Assembly: GCA_013399115.1 (NCBI GenBank)
Contig: VXAA01000168.1
Span: forward strand, 86,252-150,251
Direction of reading: 5' to 3'
Origin: Anseranas semipalmata
Taxonomy: Eukaryota; Chordata; Aves; Anseriformes; Anseranatidae
DNA: 64,000 nt
In this document: one piece after another, positions 23,301-36,400 of the stretch
Layout of the letters: each line of letters begins with the position of its first letter
Position numbering within the stretch: position 1 is the stretch's first letter
The notes under the pieces: model-generated
Told to the model about the DNA's origin: nothing
The model's input: only the letters and a program-made list of their open reading frames with translations
Database searches by the model: none
Made by a program: the position numbers and the translations under genes

Positions 23301-26065
23301 AGGTTATGTATTAAGGAACATTGACCCAAAGGACCATAATCATCTTGTGAATCGCCAGCCAGAACCTCATGTCTGCTCCACGCCTCCAGCGTCTCCCAGA
23401 CCCTCCCTGCAGGGCTGCTGGGGTCAGGCGGAGTGAGAGCGCACAGCATGCAGAGGCGCTCAGCCTGCGTTGCCATCAAGAGGATGTTTTTCCTTGGAGA
23501 GCTCTTCCTTTGTGTGTATGAAGGTTGGGGGTTCCCTGATTTTCGTGGGCTGTTTTTTTTGTTTTTTTTGTTTTTTTTTTTTTTTCCAAAGGTGGCCTTG
23601 GTAGCGGGCAGGTGCTTGAACCCTGATCTCTTTTTGTTTAAGACATACAAACCACTTGAGGCATGTGTGTTAGATACCTGTTACAAACGGCTTGATTTGA
23701 GATGCTTGAAGTTTAGTCTGAGTATTGCCTGTTCTGGTTCTAGCAGCAGAATTTGAGAAATCATGACCTTTTTGTATCTTGCTGGAGAATCTTAATAAGG
23801 TTAGAAACTTTTTTGGCAACTCTGTGTGAAGCTGACTTGAATCATCAGAAAGTGTTTTAGAAACCTTCCTCCAAACCTTTCTCTTCCCTTTCAAAACAAA
23901 GGCCCTACTGACATAAAAACACTGATAAATATAGCAGCTATTATTCGTGAGCTATTGTAAAATAATACAACATTAGTGTGACATCATGAGACTCTGCAGC
24001 CAGATCCTCACCCCCTAATACACATATGAGAACAGTTGTTCATTACAGATGGGGAGAGTGACTGGTTCCAGATATGATATCACAGCGTGAAATGTACAAC
24101 ATTGTAAATAGGATTTTCATAGGCACAGATAATAGGGCCCATCTGCTTTCTAAGATAAATTTTGGGAGTTCCTTGCTTAAAGGAAAGAGCTGAAGTATTT
24201 TAATGCTACTTGACGTAAGAATTCTAATGCCGATCATAATTAGGTAGTGCATATAAAATATAGAGAAACCCACTACACCGTAAACACAGTAACACTTTCT
24301 TGTGTGTGTTTGCCTGAGCTGGGCATCTGTGCACACATAGCCACTTCGGCGCCTTTTGGGCCATGGGCACAAAACGTGATTTTTCACGCGCATAATGGAC
24401 ATTTGCACCTGGCTGATTGACAGCTGTCCCAAACTATTCAAGAGGGTTCTCCAGAGTAACACAAGATATCCCCTCATCTGCTTTGTGCTGTTGGGTAGAT
24501 CCTGGGTATGGGAATTATTTGACTCATTGTCAAGCAGAGCAACCATCCCTCTTCATTTTTTCCCCTTCTCTCCATAGCAGCTTCCTTTACTAACAGTGTA
24601 TTGTTTTTGATGGCTGATTCTGGGAAATAAGGGTGAAAAAGACCATTGAGAATTTTTCATAAAGCATAAAGTATCCCTGTGGTTGCTCCTGATGGGTCGT
24701 CTTTGTTTTCTTGCTGTTGTTCTGGGTTGTGTTTGCCATGTGGCTAGGGTGCTTATTAATATTAGTTACATAAGGCACAAAATAAAACATCACAGCAAAG
24801 TATGCAAATAATGCCTATAGACTACATGGTGCTAGTGTTTCCAAACTTAAGCAAATAAAAACAATGAAAACCTTCATAAATCTACAAATTCTTCTTCAAG
24901 GCAGCAAAACTTTCACATGTAATCAGCTTTACTCTGTTGTCTGAGTGTTTCCCAGAATACATAAAAAAATTATATGCTGCATTAAATTTTTAAGGAAGCA
25001 ATTCCTGTGAGAGGTTCCTACGATTGCTTAACTCAGAAGTGCAAACAGATGGAATCTGTTCATATAACAAATTGGCCAGCATTATTTCAAATACACAAAT
25101 GGAGAAAGCTTTAAACTTTCATCACAAAACAAACACCTGTATTAAGGTAGATATCTACTTAATAAAGCTGTATTTTCATAAGAATCAAATGCTGTCAGTT
25201 TTAACTGCAGCCACCTAAATCCCAGTTCCCAGGACCATCTCGGGATGGGAATCGCATTGTTGCATAGCTTGTAACTCCTTGTTTGGCTCTCCCTTTCTTT
25301 TGGATGGACCTGAGTGCAAGCAGCAAAACTGGTTGGTTTACTTTGGAGGGATGATATGAATTTGTTGCAGGTGACTTGAACTTTGAGTTGGCCGATAACA
25401 AAGCAGAAATGAATAGGTGCTAGAGTTTCAAATGTATTTAAGATGGCTTGACTTTGAAAGTGTTTAAACAGAATTTAATGCTGTAGACCTGAAATGCTTG
25501 TTTTTGGAAAATTATTTTGATTCATCTTTGAAAATGTTCTTTATCACAGAGTTATTGCTACTGTCTGTCTGCAGGAACAGCCTAAACAGCCAGAGCCCCA
25601 TAAGGCTCACACCTGCTGCCATGCAACCTCAGCAGGTCAGCTTTTCCTTTTTCCTCCTGTTCTCCAAAATAAGCAAAGCCAACACTCTCCTTTTCCAAAG
25701 CAGAGCAAAACAAATTGTTTCAGTTGTCTGTTTTTTAATGAAGTTGGTGGATGCTCGGCAGAAAATACATGAAGGGAACAGGAGGGCTTGTATCCTTAGT
25801 TCATCCAGTAGCAGCAACAATTAGTGATTCAACATCTCTTCCATGACAGACTGCAGTAGATCAGCTTAAGCCTATCATGAAACTGCCTTTTGGCTAGAGA
25901 TTGCTCGGATGCTAAGTTGTCAAGACTTGAAATGTATAATGGAAATTTAGATGTATCTCTCGTGTTTCACAGTAGATGTATTACCCACAGCTCTCTAATT
26001 TAACTGATGTTATATAAAATTAATAAGATTCAGGCATAATCTTTCTCCTTCTCTTTTTTTTTAAG
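20367..26065 (+). other. DIS3L2: Intron (about 5.7 kb) of DIS3L2
   Basis: Phase 0 intron from GTGCCT to TTTTTTTTAAG. It contains mostly unique AT-leaning sequence, plus a T-rich simple repeat at 23553-23585. A stretch at about 21040-22700 has the choppy look of old transposon sequence, but I could not assign it to a family. A minus-strand open frame at 24043-24546 has no recognisable protein character. Confidence 0.85.
23553..23585. repeat. T-rich low-complexity tract
   Basis: Three T runs (8, 8 and 15 bases) are separated by single G bases. It is a simple slipped homopolymer. Confidence 0.95.
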
Positions 26066-26119
26066 GGACCCTTGAGAATAAATCCTAAGAAGTACCATGA
26101 AGCCTTCATTCCATCTCCA
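26066..26119 (+). CDS. DIS3L2: DIS3L2 exon, cold-shock domain 1
   Basis: This 54-bp microexon codes for 18 residues, GPLRINPKKYHEAFIPSP, against GVLRINPKKFHEAFIPSP in human. The acceptor is TTTTTTTTAAG at 26065 and the donor is the perfect CCA/GTAAGT at 26119/26120. Both ends are phase 0, so skipping this exon would keep the frame but remove a strand of the first cold-shock (OB-fold) domain. The conservation identifies the gene firmly. Confidence 0.97.
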
Positions 26120-28241
26120 GTAAGTATAATTTTATAATGCTTTAAAGTTCATAAGTAAAGGTGCATTAAGATAGGAGTTATGCTGTGTATGAAAGGTCAC
26201 TCAGAGGTGAATGAGTTGGAATAAATGAACATGATCTGGATTTTCTTTTAAATCAGATATTCCCAAACAAATCTTGCTTTTTCATACCTCAAAGAACTAC
26301 TTATTAACTTGTGCTGAAACTGGGGATACCACTGGGTCCCACAGAAGCCAGCTGAACTCAGGTTTGAGGACCACCACATAGCGTAATTGTAAACCCTTGG
26401 TTTATGGCTACAGAGGTTTTATAGATTTTCCACTGATTTAAGTTAATCTTCCCTAAACAAATATGCTCTCCATTTTCGATCTGCTGCATGAGCTAATTTG
26501 AAAAGTCATTCCAGAAATAATATGCGTGATTCCTTTTCATGTGCCCGCTTTTTCACTAACTGTATATTGGTTGGCTTAGGATGTGCTTCTGTCACATGGG
26601 ACTGGCTTGTGCCTCTTCTCTCTTCTTTCCTTTTTTTGACAGAAAAGGGGGGCTCTTGCAATTTCAAAGACTTCCAGTGAGGAAGGTGACCTCACAGCTG
26701 GCACAGCCAAAGCTTTTATCTGGAACCGACTTGGTCAAAATGTTTCTATCAATGAGAGAGAATTTCATATTGAAATGTTTTGTTGGTGTGGGGGAGAGAA
26801 GGCAGGGCCTGCACCAAGGCAGTGAAACACTGACCCTGTTGTTGTCCCTGATACTGACAGCATTATTGTGTTGGAGCTTGGATTGAAAGCTTTGAAATTT
26901 GTGGCAGTGTCAGTCCACTTTATTCATTGGGGATAATGTTTTGGAGCCCCCTGTATTAGAGAAGACTGACATTACAGAGGTGGAGAAAGGTCAGAGGTAT
27001 GTGAAATAGATTATTTATATGAACTAGAGGAGGAAGTACAGAGCAGCTCTCTGGTACATCAGTAAATTACCACTGAGTGTGTAAGTGAGCAAGGAACTCT
27101 GTGATCCTTTCTTTCCAGGCGGCCTCAGAGGTGTGATAAGTGTAAGCTGTTAAATATGTTCTTTGAAATTACAAAATACTTGGTTAAATGTGAAATCCAG
27201 CTACTCACGTGAATTTAACTGGATGTGAAGGTTTACATCCAGTAATTGCCCCTGGTGCCTCGTGCAGTAAGATTGCTTGCTGCCCTCAAAGGAGGGTTAG
27301 CTGAGGTTATCTCATTTATCTTTCTACTTTATTTCCCTTTGTGGACCCGAATCCTAGAACCAGCCTTGTCCCTGGTAACAGGCAGAATCAAAGCCCAGAT
27401 GGAGATGACTGGCTGATGTGGGCACAGTCCTCACATTGACAGATGCTTTAGGAAGCTTATCGTTCATGTAACAGCATTTGCCACTGAGGGTAGCAGGAGG
27501 GTTTGCAGCCTTAGTTCTGCAGGGCTTCCCATCATTGCCAGATGCTGCAAGAGCTACAGCTGTGAAAAATCACCCTTTCTCTCCTGCTGTTGACTAGGGC
27601 ACTGTACCCCTTTCCCTTCAGCTCTGATTTGGCTATGGCTTCATGGAGTTCAAGTGCAACAGCTGTTCACCTTTTAACACCAGAAGTCCCAGGGTGTTTC
27701 TTGCTGCAAATGTGCTCTGTCTCACTGTTGCATGAAGAGATGAGGGGAAGGCCCAGAGCATTTCTCTTAAAAACCTCCTGGAGGATGGGCACGAGCATTT
27801 AAACCTCTGCCTCATGTCTTGTGCCTTCTCTGCTCACAGTGGTGTGATGTTTGAAGTGATGGCATTGTCAGTTTGAAGAACGATGCTCCTGAGCACACGT
27901 GGCGGAGTGTCTTTGGCTGGGCTGTGTTTGTGGAACACGCTTCCAGAGCAGATGAAAGGACAGCAGATCTTCCTCTTGTCTGATGGGGACAGTACTCTCT
28001 GGCCACTGAGTAGTACCAGCGCCCTGCTCCCTGGAGGGGGCTGTGGAAGTCCTGAAGCCACTGCACGTGGGGGGGCAGTTGAGACTTTGCAAGGGATTGT
28101 GTTCTGTTGTAATTTGTGCCATGTGAACTGCATTAGTGATCCGAAGTGCCAGCTGTGCAGTGCTGGGGACACTGAAGGAAAAGTGGGATATGCAGGTGTT
28201 CTTGGAATTATGTAAGTTCACCCTGAATAATGGGTCTAGAG

Positions 28242-28281
28242 CTCTAGATACAGAGATATTTCTCTAGATATGGAGATATTT
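28242..28281. repeat. 20-bp tandem duplication
   Basis: CTCTAGATACAGAGATATTT (28242-28261) is followed directly by CTCTAGATATGGAGATATTT (28262-28281), with two mismatches. It lies 70 bp left of a TG/TA microsatellite. Confidence 0.9.
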
Positions 28282-28350
28282 CTAGTTCTGTAGGCAAACT
28301 CCTAATTACAGCTGTTGTTGCAGGCACTGAAATTAACTGCTGTAAAACAG

Positions 28351-28467
28351 GTGTGTGTATATGTATGCATATATATATGTATATATATGTATGTGTATGT
28401 ATATGTATGTATATGTGTGTGTGTGTATGTGTGTGTGTGTGTATATATATATGTATATATGTATATT
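28351..28467. repeat. Compound TG/TA microsatellite
   Basis: About 117 bp of alternating purine-pyrimidine sequence built from GT, AT and ATGT units. Such tracts can form Z-DNA or cruciforms and vary in length between individuals. The long minus-strand open frame through it (a His/Thr/Tyr-Ile repeat protein) is an artefact of the repeat. Confidence 0.97.
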
Positions 28468-28534
28468 GATTAACTGAGACGGGCTGCAATTCAAGACCAG
28501 GCTCCTGCGTACTATGGAGATAAGGCTTTAACTG

Positions 28535-28562
28535 GTATGACACGTCAGGTATGACACGTCAG
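28535..28562. repeat. 14-bp tandem duplication
   Basis: The unit GTATGACACGTCAG occurs twice, back to back, without mismatch. Each copy contains TGACACGTCA, an imperfect palindrome that resembles a bZIP (CRE-like) site, so two such sites are arrayed. Function is not shown. Confidence 0.9.
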
Positions 28563-30354
28563 GTACATTTATGCAGAGTTAGGGGAAAGGATCTGCCTAC
28601 CATTTTCTTGGACACAGGAGGAAAAAAAAAAACAGGAAAAAAGTGTAGAACAAACAAATCATCATGAATGCCAGCCTGTGTCCCGTAGTATAGACCAGCT
28701 GCATGTACAGACAAAAAAAAAATAGGCATTTGCCTTAAAAAGTGACTTTGAACTTTTCTTTTTATACATGTGGTGGATTTAGGTAAGGAGCTTGGGCAGA
28801 ACAGAGAGGGTGGGGAGAAGTGAGGAATAAGACCATGTGTAAAAAATCTGGCTTTTTGAAAAGAACAGTTTCCAATTTGAATTATGTTGGTCCAAGAGGC
28901 TTTGCAATTTTTCTGCATCTTGTCATGGGAGGCAGCTTTCACACAGCTGTTGAGCTGCTGCTGCTTTTCTTTCTAAGAGTAATTTGGTCTCTTGGAGGAT
29001 GGCCTTAGTTTCACATCATGGCACGGTTCTGCCGTTTTATTGTTTTGGTATCTAAGCAAAGTAAGATATTTATGTGATATTAAGGCTTCATGTTTTCAGG
29101 TTATAAAAGAAGTTTTTCTTGGAGACCGAATATAGTGGTAGCTCTGATTGGATTTACTCAAGCTTTTGAGATTCAGGAGTATGTATCTGAGAAGCCACTA
29201 AAGTTGTGATTGAGATTTTAATTCTGATGAAGCTTTTTTTTTTTTTTCATTGAAAGACAATGAAGTTCTAATCTAAAGAAATTCACCCTCTTTTTTTTTT
29301 TTTGTACTTCAAAATGATGAAAAGACAGCTCTCTAGAAAAACTGTGACTGCTCATGTTGAAACCAAGTGCTCACATTATCTGACATGTTCATGGTGCTGT
29401 AAACAGACATATGGAATTCTTCATGTACTGAATTACGAGGAAATAAAAATGAAAGCAGCAAGAGTGCTATAGATAATTAGACAAAAAAGGACAGAATTGG
29501 CAATCCTTAAACTAAAACCTCTGCGTTAGCATCTTCAGAAAACTTCATCTTTATTCACCCCATGAAGAAAATCTTCCAATCCAAATCTAGATTAGCAGAA
29601 TGCCAAACATGTCTGGGGTGGATAATCATAGTGTCTACAATTAGTAGTAGCTCTTGTGCAAGGATGTTAACAAAGAGTATTGAGAGAAGGCGTCCTAACA
29701 TGTCTGTTACAGTAGATGATCGTCTGGCTTGCAGTTGGCATCTGTAGTCATTTTTTTGAATCTGTTCTAACGTTAGTTACACCAAATGCAGAATATATAT
29801 GGTGTTGGTTCATTTAAAGAAACTGTATCCTCAACCTCTGTCCACACCACCTTCACAGACCGACTTGCGGGTCCCTGCACTGCTTGTCCCTCCTAACCCT
29901 TCCCATCTCACCCAGGAGAGCAGCAGGTGGTTCTGCACAGGGCACTTTGCAGAGACTGCCTTATAAACATGTTCTGAACAATAGCTTCTACAGAGCTTGA
30001 ATTGGGAACTTAATATGTGAAGAACTGTGACTGCAGAAAACTCTCTACCCATTCCCAAGAGTAATTGTAGAGGAACTGAGCAGAGTTTGCAGACAATACG
30101 TTTTGAGGGCTCGGCTCTGTCTTGAATAAATACTGTGGAACTACTGTGCTGGCACATACATATGAAGGAACTTACTTGTTGAAAGATATGGCATATTGAA
30201 GGGCATGTGGTGAATCCATTTCATTTCTGTGCACAACTGCAGGATGTTTGTCTCACCAGGGTGTGTCTTTTTTGATGACAGCATTTTAAACCTCATACCA
30301 ACTATAACTCAATATGTTTTGCTCTGGCATTTACTTTTCTTCCTCTTTGACTAG

Positions 30355-30456
30355 GATGGGATGCGCGATATCTTTATTGATGGAGTGGTTGCTCGCAACA
30401 GAGCCCTGAATGGTGACATCGTGGTAGTGAGACTGCTTCCCAAGGAACAATGGAAG
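30355..30456 (+). CDS. DIS3L2: DIS3L2 exon, cold-shock domain 1
   Basis: This 102-bp exon codes for 34 residues in phase 0/0. It begins [20 protein letters not shown] and ends [14 protein letters not shown]. The human counterpart is [20 protein letters not shown], ending LLPEEHWK. The acceptor is CTTTGACTAG at 30354 and the donor is TGGAAG/GTCAGT at 30456/30457. D-I-F-I-(D/E)-G...RNRALNGD is a hallmark of the DIS3/RNase II cold-shock domain 1 and forms part of the OB-fold RNA-binding face. Conservation is very high. Confidence 0.97.
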
Positions 30457-33400
30457 GTCAGTTCAGTATATTTTTCTGTGATTTGACAGAAAGAGCTTTA
30501 TTACTGTTTTCACTAACATTAGGACCCAAGACTAGAGAATTTCCTACAAATCAGATTAGTTAAATTGTGGTTTACGCTGCTATAGATTAAAATACTTTAT
30601 CTATTACAATGTTTGGAAGAAGCAATACCTAAAATGTAGAAAGCTCACTCGTTGCATGGAATGACCTTTGTTATCACTGTATGAAGTTTGATGACAAGGC
30701 TGATTCAAAGCATGATGCTAGAGGTGACTTTTGATATCTGCTATTTAGCCATCTTCATGCTGTGGCACTGCATAGCTCTGATTAGGTATTTGTAGTTGTT
30801 CATGTATTCGACAAGTGCTATTCACAAAGCTTTAGTAATGATGACCCCTCTCTACTTTGTGGGTCCTCAGTCCATGGAAAGCTTATCTTGACACAGCTCC
30901 AGATTTTGTGGTAATACCCATCTTCCCACGATGGAAGAATGTGTAAAATAACTGGAGCAATGCAAATGTGGGACAATCTGTTTTTCATGTTAACGTTTGA
31001 GAATTTCATTAAGCTCTCTGTATTTTTTTTTTTTTACTGATCAAGGTCAAAGTCCTTTCAAACATCTAAATGATTTTATTTTGTTTGCAGATATACCTTA
31101 CAACACCTTTATGCAAGCAAAGTTCTTAATCTTCTAGAGATGTAGGCTCTGGGAGATATAAGATACCGTCAGCACTTGTGACTTGGGTTTTTACATGTAA
31201 GCGGGACATAACTGTCACAAATGGCTTTCCAGACATGTTTTTTTAATTATTCTTAAGAATGTAAAGACTGTTGTATATTGTTTGGACATATAATAATATA
31301 ACCTCATAATAATGAGGTTGATTCCAGCAGGATGGGAATTGTCCTGAACTGTTTTGGCATGGTGCTTGTTGCTCATTCTAGCTACTTTCTCTGCCTGTCT
31401 GTTTGAAGTTGAGTTATGTGATTCTAGGCTTGCAAACGCAAGGTCTTCAATCTGGTCATTCATTGAACTTCTTGTCTTCTCTGTTTAATTCTAATGGCAA
31501 TTGGAGCAATGGTTTGAAACACATTAGAACATGTCTCTTCCTTTTAAATATGCATAAAATGTGTAAATGACCTATGTATATATTGACACATGTAACTGCA
31601 AAACTACCTTAGCAAAAGGTGATCATAAGTGGGAACTAGAGCATTACAGGTATGTCCGTATACAAACATAGAAAAGAGGTCTGTCGCTATCCATGTAACC
31701 TCTGTAAAACAATATTGAGGGTCAAAGCAAAAGTTCTTTGATAACTATTCAAGAGTCCAAATCTGAATTCAGGAAAGCAGTGATCGTTACTGTAAGTTTG
31801 GATCGCCAAATCCCTATGTATAAATAATATTTAGTTTTAGACCATTTCATAGAGTTGGAAAAATGGAATAGTTTGGGTACTTAGATCCTTTACCAGGATC
31901 TGCCAGCACAAGGGCTTCTTTGTAGGCTTGATACAGGTTGCCTGGGATGGAAGCTTTGTCTGCAGTTTTACAGTCATATCACTGGCTCTAAAGAAAGATA
32001 ATGCCCCCGTCTCTCTCTTATATCCTCATACCTTCATATGTTCAACAGTAATGCTCTTTTGTGAATAGATGAGTAATTTTATAAGAGGAAGGGTTCAGAA
32101 TATTCTCTCTGCTCTGGGCAAATGCTGAAATAAATAAAACTGCTGGAGAAATGGCATCTGAAGACTGGTGCAAGGAGGCAATTCAGAAGACTTCGGTGTT
32201 TTGTAGTATGGTTATGATTCTTCTGTGGTGAATTTAACCTTGCCAAATGAAGTAGCTGGAACATGCCAGTCATGTTTTTCAGCCACACATGTGCTACCCT
32301 ATGTAGTGTTATTTTTTTGTTTCTTGCCATCAGCAACTTAATCAGTGATGACATCCCTTTTCCCCTGTTGCCCGAATCTTTTGCTATGTGCTCGTGTTTG
32401 TATTCTTTGGGAAAGGTGCCACAAAGTTGCACTGAAAGATACTGCATTCTGCCAAGTAATTCATACTGATTAATGATAAACCGTCGCAAGCTATTTTAGG
32501 TTTTTCCATTTGTTTAGTCTCATGCTGCTGCAAAGCTGCCACATAGGTATCTTGAGGGTTTTCTCCTTCCCATTGGGCCTTTGGAGCGAGCTGAACAGCT
32601 TCAATTATTTCCTTGAAAAATGTAAATCAGATGTATGGTATAACTGATGCTCTCTGAGGAGACTTTACAGACTCTGTACATATTGGTTTGTTAGGACTGA
32701 GATGTGCATGCTGATCGTTTTTATGGTTCACTATTCCCAACCCATTAGGCTGTGCTCCACTGAGAGCTGAGCTGCCTTTTTTGCTGGTAAACCTGTGTCT
32801 TGCACAAGATAACAGGCTGTAAGAGCAGCCTGACGGGTCTGTGCCTCCGTCATTTCAAGCACCCTGGATGGCCCCAGATGCTCTGGGGGAGATCTTCCCT
32901 TGGCTAGTGCAGCTCAGTCCTGCCACGACCTCCCGAGTGCGAAGTCACAGTGTGGTGCTGCCTCCCAGTAATGGCAGGGCTTAACTTACCTAGACCCTCA
33001 GTTCGGCTTGTATGTAGAACCAAGAGGACGGGGAAAACCTGTGGCTGGTAAAGTGGTAGGTTTTGGCTAGGGAAATCTGCGTGTTTGCTTGAAGAGCTGA
33101 GAAGGCCAGGAGCTGCCCTGTACCCAGTGAGTCAATCTGTGTGTGTCCAAGTGCCTGTGGGAGAAAAACCCTGGAGAGAAGTTTATCCAGGGATACACTG
33201 TGTTCTGCTGAGCCCCTAATGGTGATACCTTATTCACAGGTACCGATGCCACAGTGAAACATAAGGGAATGTTGAAATATTCTAGACGTGTGGTTATACT
33301 TTACATAATACCTTCTTGAGAGGCAAAGCAATATTTTCTTCCTCCAGCCCTCCACTTCCTGGCCCAGTGGTGGGAAATCTATCAGGCTTGAATTTCTCAA

Positions 33401-36400
33401 CATCATGTCCTTCCCAGCGTGCGCATCAAGCGGTTGGATGAGCTACTGTGGTCCTCCCTGTGCTTAATTTGTCTGGTCCAAAAGCTCCTTTTCTTCATAC
33501 ATCCTCTGGGAGAGCTGCTTGGTGTTTGGTGATGATTGGTTTGTCAGTTCGTATTCCCATGCTTGCTATTAGTTTGGATCAAGGGCCAATGATTTCGGTG
33601 GGGCACCACTTGTTGAGGGAGAGACATTTTGTCTCAGAATTTTTGTTATCTTGTGCTCCGGAAGAAGGTAGCCGTTGGCTCCCTGCCAGGGTAGAGCGGC
33701 GTGTGTTGCAGTGACCACATTTGGAGGCGGTATTTCAGAAGTTCCTCTCTTGTCCTCTTGTGTTACATCTTGGGAATATTAAGGTACTATGGTAACTTTC
33801 AAATATTTAGCTGTTGCAAAGTAAGGTATTTGACTTAGACTGTTTTTCCAGGTACTTAACCTACTCTTAGCGAATGAAGTCAGAGTATCATTGCAGTCAG
33901 CTAGACTGCCCCCCTCTTAATTCAAGCTGTAGGGCTTCCCTGAATCTGTGCCTTTTATCATGATGTTCTTCCACAAAATAAAGATAGCCAGTGATGGAGA
34001 ACTTACCTCAGACCTTGTCAATTACTCTGAAGAAAAAAAACAGTGCTTTTATTTCTTGACTGATTTTCACTACTTTAAGTTCCACCCGTGGGTTTTTATT
34101 ATGTTTTATAGGCTTGTGCTTACATCAATTTCAGGAGCTTCAATTATACAGTGACATAATTACTGGAAGGCAAAAAATGTTGATATGATGATTACAGCAA
34201 TATTTCTCAAGCTCATCAAGGAGGGAAGCAAAGTGTCAGTGTAAAGGATAAACCTAACCCATCTTTCCTCACAGCCTCTTTTTGCTCTTTTACCTTCTGC
34301 TTAATCGCCAGATAGAATTTGTTCAATTTCAGATATCTGTTTTGGTTTTTCTTGCAAGATGTAATTTCTTTGGTAGAAGGAAATAGCATAATAAGTCACT
34401 TGATATCACTTGGGGCTTGGATTCCTGGCCCAATCTCTGGTGCTTTTAGAATAGTAGTTTATAATGTGGAATGTTTTTCATGACAACCGTCTCACGCATT
34501 GCATGCTATGGTTGAAATTTTAGAGCCTTAGTCTGAAAACAGTACTCACAAAGACTTCATGCTGCGTATTTGACTTGTTCTGCTCAAGATTGTCTGAAAG
34601 GAATTTTGGGGGCCAAACCCCTGTTGCTTGCTACAGTACACAGGAGAGATCTCTGGTTCTGCATCTATTTGCAGCAGTGGTATATTCAAATAATAATAAT
34701 ACACACACAAAATAATGTATATGAAGTAGTAATAATAAGCGATTAGCCTACCAATTTCTCCAGAAATCGATGCCTGCACGTGGTATCTTTTGTTGTTGTT
34801 GTTATTTCATGAATCATTTCCTCCTTGGCTTTGCACTATTTTCAGCTGATGTTTGATCTTGTCAGAAGGTCTCCGTGGTCAAGGCTGTAGGACTGGTGGT
34901 TTATGTATGGTGTGTGCTGCTGGATAGTAGGTCCAGCATTTTAGTCATGAAGTGTCTGAGGGTGATAGCAATAGTCATTCTTTATAGCTCATGAAAGCAT
35001 ATTCTGTTCGACAGAGGTGTCAGATAAAATACAGCGCAGCAGGAGATCTTAGAACTGCCTCTTTTAAAGTCATACATCAGATAAATATTTAAACACCTTC
35101 TGTACAGAAGATATAAGCTACAATTCACTTTTTCCAGCTGTGACTGTTGGCATAATTACAAACACACACAGAAGGAACAATTTGATTCAAACGCGTCACA
35201 AATATCACCACGTATAGCTTGAACAGAGCTACGTATCCTGGCAAGCCACCACCTCCAACTGTTGGTGTAAACCTGTGAACCATCGGTTGTCCAGAGGGGA
35301 TGCTAGGTTTGAATTTGCCCTAGTGAATAATGATTCCTTTCAACCAAATTCTTCTGAGAGTCAGTTTCTTCTCAAAATCTCCCAGCTAATGTAAGGATAA
35401 CAGTAACTCAGGAGGAGATAGGGTTCTTACAGGGTTATCACAGCAATACTCTTTGAGTCTAACAATCAAGAATGTTGTTTGGAAACATTACATTCATAAT
35501 AATAAAAAAAAAGTTCTGGAGAAGTCATTATTGAAATAGTAAGTGTTCTGGCACGTTAAAAGCATTCAAGTGAAATTCATGATATCCAGGAGTAGAGCGG
35601 GAAGCCTAAGAAGCCAGCTAGGAAGATGTCCAGAAAAGCAGAGCTCTGACAAATCTGAAAGGTTGGTGGATGCTGTAGGGAGAAAAGGCAGCTGTTTTTT
35701 TTTTTTGTTTTGTTTTGCTGTAGACTGTGCAGTGAGGGCTGTAAGTTGATGGTTGTACGTGTGTATGTGCACCCACCTCCCCATCTCAGAAAATCCTCAA
35801 ACCGCAAATTGGCAGAAGCTGGAGAAGCTTCATTACATACTTACTATCTGATTGTGCTATTCTTTGGATGACCACACTTCGTTCCACAATGCTAGGCCTG
35901 GTAGACCTTCAGTGTGAGTTGCCATGGCTCTTTCCAGGCTTTGTTTAGCTTTGTTTAGGCTGGGTATGGAACAGTGATATGGTAGACTGATAGCAAAAAA
36001 CCTGAGAAAACAAAGTGTTGCTCGCTGAGAGATACGCGGCATTAAATTTGTTTTTCTTCCAGATGTTGCTTTCACAATTTCTTAATCAAATACCACTTGA
36101 AGTGAATCAATCAAAGTCTTAATGCAGTGTGTTTTAATAGCAAGATCTGGCATGCTTTTTATGGTGTATAACGATAGTTACTAAATTGATCTGGGCCGAG
36201 TGAGATTGCTGTGACCCCGTGCCTCCCCCTAGATGTGTAAAACAAGGAGGCAGAAACACCAGCTGTTTGGATGTTGCAAGCAACCTTGCCTTCCTGAGAA
36301 GGACTTTTCCTGTCAATACCTGCCTCTGTCTGACGGGAAAGCCAAAACCAGGACCCCAAATAACGAAATCACAAGAACAGTTCTGAACAGTCTAGTGTCC

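Larger units (their letters stand above)
26120..30354 (+). other. DIS3L2: Intron (about 4.2 kb) of DIS3L2
   Basis: Phase 0 intron, GTAAGT to TTTGACTAG. It contains a long TG/TA microsatellite (28351-28467), a 20-bp tandem duplication just upstream (28242-28281) and a 14-bp tandem duplication just downstream (28535-28562). T runs occur at about 29233-29247 and 29290-29303. No other gene was recognised. The open frames on both strands at 27590-28220 carry no recognisable domain. Confidence 0.85.

Noticed and set aside
24043..24546. 167-codon open frame on the minus strand
   Set aside because: No recognisable domain, no splice-site support, composition typical of chance, and it lies within a DIS3L2 intron.
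27883..28215. Open frame containing 'WNTLPEQMK', reminiscent of the C-terminal motif of some LINE reverse transcriptases
   Set aside because: The match is limited to a few residues and the following sequence does not continue the motif.
28244..28543. His/Thr/Ile-repeat protein on the minus strand
   Set aside because: It is a translation of the TG/TA microsatellite.
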